NCBI GenBank assembly: GCA_029561145.1
Contig: JAKQJM010000034.1
Span: 37,033 to 101,032, forward strand
DNA: 64,000 nucleotides
Direction of reading: 5' to 3'
Source: Pseudomonadota bacterium
GTDB lineage: Bacteria; Pseudomonadota; Gammaproteobacteria; Xanthomonadales; Rhodanobacteraceae
In this document: piece after piece, positions 57,918-64,000 of the stretch
Position numbering within the stretch: the stretch's first letter is position 1
Layout of the letters: each line of letters begins with the position of its first letter
The notes under the pieces: model-generated
Seen by the model: the letters and a program-made list of their open reading frames with translations, nothing else
Told to the model about the DNA's origin: nothing
Databases searched by the model: none
Translations under genes and position numbers: made by a program

Positions 57918-60833
57918 ATGCCTCTCGTCCTGCTCTTGTGTCTGCCGTTTCTCGGAAGCCTGATCACTGCGCTGCTGCCAACACGGGCTCGCACCGTGCA
58001 TGCCGGCGTGGCGGGCGCGGTTGCCACGGTGGTGGCAGGGTGGTTGATCAGCCTGTTCCCGAGAATTCGCGACGGCGAGGTGATCCGCGAAACGGTTCAA
58101 TGGGTGCCGTCACTCGGTCTCGATCTTGTCCTGCGCATCGACGGTTTCGCCTGGATGTTCGCGGTCGTGGTTACTGTCATCGGCGCGTTGGTGTGCCTGT
58201 ACTCGCGTTATTACATGTCGCCGGACGATCCGGCAGCGCGCTTCTACGCCCTGTTCCTCGCATTCATGGGGGCGATGCTCGGCGTGGTGCTGTCGGGAAA
58301 CCTGCTGCAGCTCGTCGTGTTCTGGGAGCTCACGAGTCTCGTCTCGTTCCTGCTGATCGGCTACTGGCATCACCGCACCGATGCCCAGCGTGGCGCGCGG
58401 ATGGCGTTGATCGTCACCGGGATCGGCGGACTCTGCCTGTTCGTCGGCGTGCTGCTGCTCGGCCAGATCGTCGGCAGCTTCGACTTCGACGTCGTCCTCG
58501 CATCGGGCGCGCAGGTCAAGGCGCACCCGTGGTATCCGCTGACGCTGTGCCTGATCGTGCTCGGCGCACTGACCAAGAGCGCGCAGTTCCCGTTCCACTT
58601 CTGGCTGCCGCGAGCGATGGCCGCGCCGACACCCGTATCCGCCTACCTGCATTCGGCAACGATGGTGAAGGCCGGTGTCTTCCTGCTGGCGCGCTTCTGG
58701 CCGGTCCTGTCCGGCACCGAATGGTGGTTCTGGCTGGTCGGCGGGGCAGGCATCACGACGCTGGTGCTCGGCGCTTATGTTGCGATGTTCGAGAACGACC
58801 TGAAGCGCGTGCTCGCCTATTCGACGATCAGCCATCTTGGCCTGATCACGCTGCTGTTTGGCCTGAACAGTCCACTCGCGGCAGTGGCCGGTGTCTTCCA
58901 CATCATGAACCACGCGACGTTCAAGGCATCGCTGTTCATGGCCGCGGGCATCGTCGATCACGAGACCGGCACCCGCGATATCCGACGCCTGAAGGGTTTG
59001 ATCCACGCGATGCCGGGAACCGGTGCGCTGGCGATGGTGGCCAGCGCCGCGATGGCCGGCGTGCCATTGCTCAATGGATTTCTTTCGAAGGAGATGTTCC
59101 TCGCTGAAACCGTCTTCCTGTCCTCCCACCCGATCGTGGAATGGGCACTGCCGGCGCTGGCTACCCTCGCTTCAGCATTCGCCGTGGTCTATTCGCTGCG
59201 CTTTGGTTACGGCATCTTTTTCGGCGTGCCATCGACCGACTTGCCGCGCACGCCGGAGGAAGCGCCGCGCTGGATGCGCACACCGATCCAGCTCCTCGTG
59301 CTGGTCTGCCTCGCAGTCGGCGTCGCACCAGCCTTGACGGTCGGTCCGGTGCTCGCGGCCGCTGCGCAACCCGTGGTCGGTGGCGTGCTGCCGGTGTACA
59401 GCCTTGCGGTCTGGCACGGCGTCACCTGGCCTTTGCTGATGAGTGTGACGGCCTTGGTCGGTGGCATCCTCGGATACCGTTGGCTGCGCGTTCGCCAGGG
59501 CAGGGGGCGCTATCAGACCACGCCATTGCTGTCGCGCTGGAACGGTCGGCATGCGTTCGAATCGATGCTGCTCGCAGCGACCCGCGCCGCACGCCGCGCA
59601 ATCGAAGTGCTTGGCACGCGACGGCTGCAGCCGCAGTTGTTCATCGTGATCGCCACCGCGATTGCACTGGCCTGGATCGCTGCACGCGGCTTTCCCCTCG
59701 CATGGGGTGATCGGCCGCGCCTGCCGGCCACACAGGCCTTCATGCTGTTGTGGGCAGTCGGGATCGTCTGCGCGGTCGGCGCCGCCGTTTTCGCGAAATA
59801 CCATCGACTCGTTGCGGTCAGCCTGATGGGAGGGGCTGGCCTCGTCACTTGCCTGACATTCGCGTGGTTCTCGGCACCTGATCTGGCCTTGACCCAAGTG
59901 GTCGTGGAGGTGGTGACCACGACCCTTTTCCTGCTCGGCCTGCGCTGGCTGCCGATGCGCCAGCATGACCTGACCCTGCACCTGACCTGGCGTGACTGGT
60001 CGCGCAGGACCCGCGACCTCGTGCTTGCGATCACGGCCGGCAGCGGACTGGCGGTCCTGTCGTTCGCGTTCCTGACGCGCCCGGCTCCGAACAGCATCTC
60101 GCCGTTCTTCCTGAGCAACGCCCTTCCCGGTGGCGGTGGCTCCAATGTCGTCAACGTCATGCTGGTCGACTTCCGTGCGTTCGACACACTGGGTGAGATC
60201 ACCGTGCTCGGCGCCGTCGCATTGAGCGTCTACGCCTTGTTGCGACGCTTCCGGCCGCCACCTGAAAGCGTCGCCCAGCCGCGCCAGCAACAGGCGCTGG
60301 CGGACGGGCAGGCCACCGATCTCGTGAAGCCGGAACGCGCCGGGTCGATTGCAGCGGGATACATGCTGGTGCCAGCCGTGATCTCGCGCTTGCTGATGCC
60401 CGTGGCACTTGTCGTGGCCGCGCATCTGTTCCTGCGCGGACACAATGAACCCGGCGGAGGGTTCACCGCCGGCCTGATCGTGGCCATTGCCCTGCTCATG
60501 CAGTACCTGACATCCGGCACGCGCTGGGTCGAAACCCACGCGAATGTTCGGCCGGCGCGCTGGATCGCCTTCGGCCTGCTCATCGGCGCAATCGCAGGCC
60601 TTGGCGCGCTCGCATTCGGCTATCCGTTCCTGACCAGCCACACCGCACACCTGAGCTTGCCGCTGCTGGGCGATCTGCATGTACCCAGCGCCACCTTGTT
60701 CGACATGGCCGTGCTCGCTGTCGTCGTCGGGTCGACCTTGCTGATTCTCACGGCGCTGGCCCACCAGTCCTTGCGCACCCAGCAAGCGTCAACATCGCCA
60801 TCGCCGGTCATGCGATCCCGGGAGGACGCCTGA
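57918..60833 (+). CDS. mrpA: Mrp-type monovalent cation/H+ antiporter, fused subunits A and B
   Basis: The 971-residue protein has about twenty-five helices. Residues 1-500 are homologous to the proton-pumping NADH dehydrogenase subunit NuoL: 'VFWELTSLVSFLLIGYW', 'TKSAQFPFHFWLPRAMAAPT', 'LKRVLAYSTISHLGLITLLF'. The middle contains 'LTQVVVEVVTTTLFLLGLRW'. The C terminus (from about 800) is subunit B, with 'LFLRGHNEPGGGFTAGLI'. Fusion of A and B is usual for group 2 (pha-type) operons. The complex exports Na+ or K+ in exchange for protons. Confidence 0.94.
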   Translation: MPLVLLLCLPFLGSLITALLPTRARTVHAGVAGAVATVVAGWLISLFPRIRDGEVIRETVQWVPSLGLDLVLRIDGFAWMFAVVVTVIGALVCLYSRYYMSPDDPAARFYALFLAFMGAMLGVVLSGNLLQLVVFWELTSLVSFLLIGYWHHRTDAQRGARMALIVTGIGGLCLFVGVLLLGQIVGSFDFDVVLASGAQVKAHPWYPLTLCLIVLGALTKSAQFPFHFWLPRAMAAPTPVSAYLHSATMVKAGVFLLARFWPVLSGTEWWFWLVGGAGITTLVLGAYVAMFENDLKRVLAYSTISHLGLITLLFGLNSPLAAVAGVFHIMNHATFKASLFMAAGIVDHETGTRDIRRLKGLIHAMPGTGALAMVASAAMAGVPLLNGFLSKEMFLAETVFLSSHPIVEWALPALATLASAFAVVYSLRFGYGIFFGVPSTDLPRTPEEAPRWMRTPIQLLVLVCLAVGVAPALTVGPVLAAAAQPVVGGVLPVYSLAVWHGVTWPLLMSVTALVGGILGYRWLRVRQGRGRYQTTPLLSRWNGRHAFESMLLAATRAARRAIEVLGTRRLQPQLFIVIATAIALAWIAARGFPLAWGDRPRLPATQAFMLLWAVGIVCAVGAAVFAKYHRLVAVSLMGGAGLVTCLTFAWFSAPDLALTQVVVEVVTTTLFLLGLRWLPMRQHDLTLHLTWRDWSRRTRDLVLAITAGSGLAVLSFAFLTRPAPNSISPFFLSNALPGGGGSNVVNVMLVDFRAFDTLGEITVLGAVALSVYALLRRFRPPPESVAQPRQQQALADGQATDLVKPERAGSIAAGYMLVPAVISRLLMPVALVVAAHLFLRGHNEPGGGFTAGLIVAIALLMQYLTSGTRWVETHANVRPARWIAFGLLIGAIAGLGALAFGYPFLTSHTAHLSLPLLGDLHVPSATLFDMAVLAVVVGSTLLILTALAHQSLRTQQASTSPSPVMRSREDA

Positions 60834-61177
60834 TGGAAGTCGTGCTCGCACTCGTCATCGGCGTGCTCGGAGGAGCAGGTGTGTGGTTGATCCTGCGACC
60901 GCGTACGTTCCAGGTGGTCATGGGACTGGTCCTGCTCTCCTACGCAGTGAACCTGTTCATCTTCAGCATGGGCAGCCTCGTCATCGACAGGCCGCCGATC
61001 GTCACGCCTGGACACGCCGCGAGCCTTGAACATTACAGCGATCCGATGCCGCAAGCGCTGGTGCTGACCGCGATCGTGATCGGCTTTGCGACGACCGCGC
61101 TGTTCCTCGTGGTGCTGCTCGCTTCGCGCGGCTTCAGTGGCACCGACCACGTGGATGGAGTACGCGGCGACCCATGA
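60833..61177 (+). CDS. mrpC: Mrp antiporter subunit C
   Basis: The 114-residue protein has three helices and resembles NuoK: 'VLALVIGVLGGAGVWLILRP', 'MGLVLLSYAVNLFIFSMGSL' and 'DPMPQALVLTAIVIGFATTA'. It overlaps the A/B gene by one nucleotide (TGATG) and subunit D by 4 nt. It is part of the membrane core of the antiporter. Confidence 0.94.
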   Translation: MEVVLALVIGVLGGAGVWLILRPRTFQVVMGLVLLSYAVNLFIFSMGSLVIDRPPIVTPGHAASLEHYSDPMPQALVLTAIVIGFATTALFLVVLLASRGFSGTDHVDGVRGDP

Positions 61178-62835
61178 GCGCACTGCTGTCCCTGGCCGTC
61201 CTCCCGGTGGTGTTGCCGCTCGTCGCAACAGCAGCGCTGCTGATCATCGGAGAATCGAGGCGGCGTCTCGGCTCGATTGTCAACATGGCGGCCACGCTGG
61301 CCGGTCTCGTTGTTGCCACTCTCATCCTTTGGCAGGTGGATGCGGCAGGGGAGGCCGGCGCGATCGCCGTCTATCTCACTGCGAACTGGCCGGCGCCGTA
61401 CGGGATCACCGTGGTCGCGGACCGACTGTCGGCCCTGATGTTGGTCATGGCCGGACTCGTCGGCGTGGGCACTGCGCTGTATGCATCCGCGGGCTGGTCG
61501 CGGGCTGGTTCGTACTTCTTTCCCCTGCTGCAGATCCTGCTTATGGGCGTCAATGGTGCTTTCCTGACCGGCGACCTGTTCAACCTGTTCGTGTTTTTCG
61601 AAGTCATGCTGGCGGCGTCCTACGGCTTGCAACTGCACGGGTCGGGCGCACCGCGCGTGCAATCCGGTTTGCACTACATCGCCATCAACCTGCTGGCCTC
61701 ATCGCTGTTCCTGATCGGCCTGGCAGTGATTTACGGCGTCATGGGCAGCCTGTCGATGGCCGATGTCGCCGCCAGGATGCCGCTCGTCGCTGAAAGTGAC
61801 CGCGGACTGCTCCACATCGGGGCGGTCATGCTTGCGATGGCCTTCCTGATCAAGGCGGCGATCTGGCCGCTCAACGCGTGGCTGGTACCTGCTTACACGG
61901 CGAGCAGCGTTCCGGTTGCCGCCTTGTTCGTCGTGATGACCAAGGTCGGGTTGTACGCGATCCTGCGCCTGTGGACCTTGTTGTTCCCGGCCGGGGCGGA
62001 GGTGAGTGCGCAGTTCGGAGCAAGCTTTCTTTTCGCCGGCGGGCTGCTGACGCTGTGCTTCGGCGCGCTCGGCGTGCTGGCCTCGATCCGGCTCGACCGC
62101 ATTGCGGCTTTCTCCGTCATCGTATCGTCCGGCACGCTGCTGGCCGCGTTTGCGGTCGGTTCGATCGAGGTCGGTTCCGCGGCGCTGTTCTACCTCGTCA
62201 ACGCCACCTTGGCGACCAGTGCACTGTTCCTGCTGGTCGAAGTGGTGAAACGCACGCGTTCGGAAACCCAGACGCGGCACCTGGACGCCGAAGCCCTGCC
62301 GGATGAAGACGACAACCTCGACGACAATGCGCTTCCACTCGTGGGTCGCGCCTTTCCGATATCGGTGGCGGGCCTGGCCCTCGCATTTCTTGTCTGCGCA
62401 CTTCTCGTCGCCGGCCTTCCGCCATTGGCGGGGTTTCTGGCCAAGGCAGCGTTGCTGCAAGCCCTCGTGCATCAGCTGCCGGCGACGGAAATGAACCCAT
62501 CCACGATCGGGCCCCAGGGCACGTGGTTGATGATCATCCTGATCGTGAGCTCGGGATTGTTTGCGACCATTTCGCTGGCGCGCGCAGGAATCCGCCACTT
62601 CTGGTTGAAGGGCGGCGTGCTCGCATCGCAACTGAGGGCGGCCGAAGCGGGCGCGGTGCTGCTCCTGCTGCTCGCGAGCCTCGGGCTCGCCGTTTTCGCC
62701 GAACCGGCATTGCGCTACACGCAGGCGACGTCTCGCTATCTTCATGCGCCGCAGCCGTATGTCGATGCCGTGCTCGGCGCCCGGGCGCGGCCAGGTCCGG
62801 CGACACCGGCGATCGATGAGGGTAGCGTGCGATGA
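61174..62835 (+). CDS. mrpD: Mrp antiporter subunit D
   Basis: The 553-residue protein is a second NuoL/M/N-like proton channel with about fourteen helices. Key blocks are 'LTGDLFNLFVFFEVMLAASY', 'MAFLIKAAIWPLNAWLVPAY' (the conserved lysine lies in LIKAA) and 'SSGTLLAAFAVGS'. An acidic linker (DAEALPDEDDNLDD) near residue 370 is not usual in all homologues. It starts in the subunit C stop and overlaps subunit E by 4 nt. Confidence 0.95.
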   Translation: MSALLSLAVLPVVLPLVATAALLIIGESRRRLGSIVNMAATLAGLVVATLILWQVDAAGEAGAIAVYLTANWPAPYGITVVADRLSALMLVMAGLVGVGTALYASAGWSRAGSYFFPLLQILLMGVNGAFLTGDLFNLFVFFEVMLAASYGLQLHGSGAPRVQSGLHYIAINLLASSLFLIGLAVIYGVMGSLSMADVAARMPLVAESDRGLLHIGAVMLAMAFLIKAAIWPLNAWLVPAYTASSVPVAALFVVMTKVGLYAILRLWTLLFPAGAEVSAQFGASFLFAGGLLTLCFGALGVLASIRLDRIAAFSVIVSSGTLLAAFAVGSIEVGSAALFYLVNATLATSALFLLVEVVKRTRSETQTRHLDAEALPDEDDNLDDNALPLVGRAFPISVAGLALAFLVCALLVAGLPPLAGFLAKAALLQALVHQLPATEMNPSTIGPQGTWLMIILIVSSGLFATISLARAGIRHFWLKGGVLASQLRAAEAGAVLLLLLASLGLAVFAEPALRYTQATSRYLHAPQPYVDAVLGARARPGPATPAIDEGSVR

Positions 62836-63332
62836 AGGCGCTGCTCGCCGCTTTGCTGCCATCGCCGGGCCTGTCGATGGTCGTGCTCCTCCTTTGGCTG
62901 GTCCTCGCCCGCACGCCGAGCCTTGCTCAGGCGCTGGTCGGATTGTTCCTTGCGTTCACCGTGCCGCACATCGTCGCAAACCTGCGCGCACCACGCGCGC
63001 AGCTGAGGAAGCCTGGCCGCGCGTTGCGCTTCCTCGCGACGGTGGTGCGCGACGTCGTTGCATCGAACTTCGAGATCGCCTGGGGATTGCTCCGCCGCGG
63101 CTCGCGCCAACCCACTGCGGGCTTCGTGGTCATTTCACTGCAGCTGCGCGATCCCGTCGGACTCGCCGTCCTCGCCATGGTCACGACGATCGTGCCGGGC
63201 ACGGTATGGTCGGAACTCGCCATCGACCGCAGCGCCATGCTGCTCCATGTCTGGGATGTTCCGGATCACGCGGCGTTCGTGGCCCGCTTCAAGGCACGCT
63301 ACGAACAGCCCCTTTGCGAGATATTCGAATGA
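62832..63332 (+). CDS. mrpE: Mrp antiporter subunit E
   Basis: The 166-residue protein has two N-terminal helices and a soluble C-terminal domain. It shows the MnhE pattern: 'VRDVVASNFEIAWGLLRRGS', 'AVLAMVTTIVPGTVWSELAI' and 'LLHVWDVPDH'. It is needed for stable assembly of the antiporter. It overlaps subunits D and F by 4 nt each. Confidence 0.93.
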   Translation: MKALLAALLPSPGLSMVVLLLWLVLARTPSLAQALVGLFLAFTVPHIVANLRAPRAQLRKPGRALRFLATVVRDVVASNFEIAWGLLRRGSRQPTAGFVVISLQLRDPVGLAVLAMVTTIVPGTVWSELAIDRSAMLLHVWDVPDHAAFVARFKARYEQPLCEIFE

Positions 63333-63607
63333 ATGCCTTGCTCGACCACGCGATCACATTCACGCTGGGCTGCTACGCCATCGCCTCGATGCTGGTGCTG
63401 GTGCGCCTGGTCCGCGGCCCGCGCGCTCAGGATCGCGTGTTCGCACTCGATCTTCTCTACCTGCATGCGATGCTCATCGTGCTGGTCACAGGGATCCTGC
63501 ACGAGAGCGAGCACTATTTCGAACTCGCGTTGTTGATCGCGCTCTTCAGCTTCGTCAGTTCGGCGGCGATGGCGAAATTCATCCTGCGCGGCGAGGTGAT
63601 CGAATGA
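63329..63607 (+). CDS. mrpF: Mrp antiporter subunit F
   Basis: The ATG at 63329 overlaps the subunit E stop and gives 92 residues; the long frame in the track is not used. Three helices with 'VRLVRGPRAQDRVFALDLLY' are typical of MnhF, whose loop R-G-P-x-x-x-D-R is conserved. It ends in the start of subunit G. Confidence 0.93.
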   Translation: MNALLDHAITFTLGCYAIASMLVLVRLVRGPRAQDRVFALDLLYLHAMLIVLVTGILHESEHYFELALLIALFSFVSSAAMAKFILRGEVIE

Positions 63608-63978
63608 CTGCTCCGGCGTGGCCCGAAGTCGTGGTCGCGGTGCTGCTCGTGCTGAGCGGAATCTTCGTGCTGCTGTCCGCGTTCGGCTTCCTGCGCCTTC
63701 GCACTTTCTTCCTGCGCATGCATCCGCCGGCCTTGGCCTATACCCTGGGAAGCTGGTGCGTCGCGGGCGCTGGCGCCTTGCATTTTTCGATGCTGCAGGG
63801 ACAAGTCGTGCTGCATCCCTTGTTGATTCCGATCCTCCTCGCCATCACGGTGCCCGTCACCACCGTTCTGCTCGCCCGCGTCGCACTGTTTCGCGACCGC
63901 CTGGGCGGTGTCGAGGGCACGCCACCGTCGTTGAAGGTCACGGCAACGCCCGACACTGCACAGGACCAAAGCGAATAG
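63604..63978 (+). CDS. mrpG: Mrp antiporter subunit G
   Basis: The ATG at 63604 gives 124 residues. Three helices and the family motif 'SAFGFLRLRTFFLRMHPPAL' are present, followed by 'IPILLAITVPVTTVLLARVA'. A short hydrophilic tail ends the protein. This completes the order A/B-C-D-E-F-G; the operon ends just before the window edge. Confidence 0.93.
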   Translation: MTAPAWPEVVVAVLLVLSGIFVLLSAFGFLRLRTFFLRMHPPALAYTLGSWCVAGAGALHFSMLQGQVVLHPLLIPILLAITVPVTTVLLARVALFRDRLGGVEGTPPSLKVTATPDTAQDQSE

Positions 63979-64000
63979 CGGGAATTGCATCCAGCACCCT

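Noticed and set aside
59172-60785. 537-codon minus-strand ORF opposite mrpA
   Set aside because: Antisense to an evident membrane-protein gene; its polar Gln/Arg/Asp/Gly-rich translation is what results from reading hydrophobic codons backwards.
1-64000. CRISPR array
   Set aside because: No series of short regularly spaced repeats was seen anywhere, and no cas-like genes are present.

Overview
The window reads as a chromosomal segment of a GC-rich gammaproteobacterium, most likely Xanthomonadales/Lysobacterales (Rhodanobacteraceae- or Lysobacteraceae-like). The reasons are a CopL-type copper protein, the gene order sdhCDAB-sdhE-ygfX-lolCD-comEC-exbBD-msbA-lpxK, the order uvrC-pgsA-glyW-cysT-leuZ, and a full set of outer-membrane and LPS genes. 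This placement is inferred from protein resemblance and synteny; no database was searched. Most genes are intact and tightly packed, with many 4-nt ATGA/GTGA overlaps.

Layout. 1-4.3 kb: the end of a locus of large membrane-anchored proteins of the BatA/DUF4175 kind. 4.3-10.6 kb: housekeeping genes (EamA permease, kdsB, low-Mr phosphatase, thioredoxin-NHL protein, uvrC, pgsA). 10.6-17.7 kb: a tRNA operon (Gly-GCC, Cys-GCA, Leu-UAA) split by two cargo insertions. The first is a RHH/GNAT toxin-antitoxin pair flanked by duplicated cysT-spacer-leuZ(5') sequence. The second is a ParDE pair plus a type III restriction-modification system, flanked by a 55-bp direct repeat of the 3' part of leuZ. No integrase is visible in either. 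18-27.5 kb: cytochrome, tcdA, a secreted beta-helix protein, tatD, mgtE, a glycine-zipper protein, a cell-wall hydrolase, an orphan PhnD-like protein and ygfZ. 27.5-32.1 kb: succinate dehydrogenase with two assembly factors and an extra small membrane protein. 32.2-40.6 kb: envelope biogenesis and competence (lolCD, comEC, exbBD, msbA, lpxK). 40.6-46.4 kb: a PDZ lipoprotein, EamA permease, CsbD-like protein, two flavoproteins and yaeQ. 46.5-54.4 kb: a metal-resistance region with copper genes (copL, TolC-like, multicopper oxidase) convergent with an arsenic operon (arsR-arsI-arsC-arsC-aquaporin), followed by a PepSY membrane protein. 54.5-57.8 kb: a helix-turn-helix regulator, FMN reductase, DODA-type dioxygenase and universal stress protein. 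57.9-64 kb: a complete mrp (pha/mnh) cation/proton antiporter operon with subunits A and B fused.

The most unusual part is the tRNA operon. Two independent toxin-antitoxin cargoes, one accompanied by a restriction system, have been stacked inside it. The bounding repeats are pieces of the tRNA genes themselves. One tRNA-Cys copy has decayed, and leuZ now lies downstream of a toxin operon rather than directly behind its tRNA neighbours. The GNAT toxin belongs to a family known to acetylate charged tRNAs, so its position inside a tRNA operon deserves a closer look.
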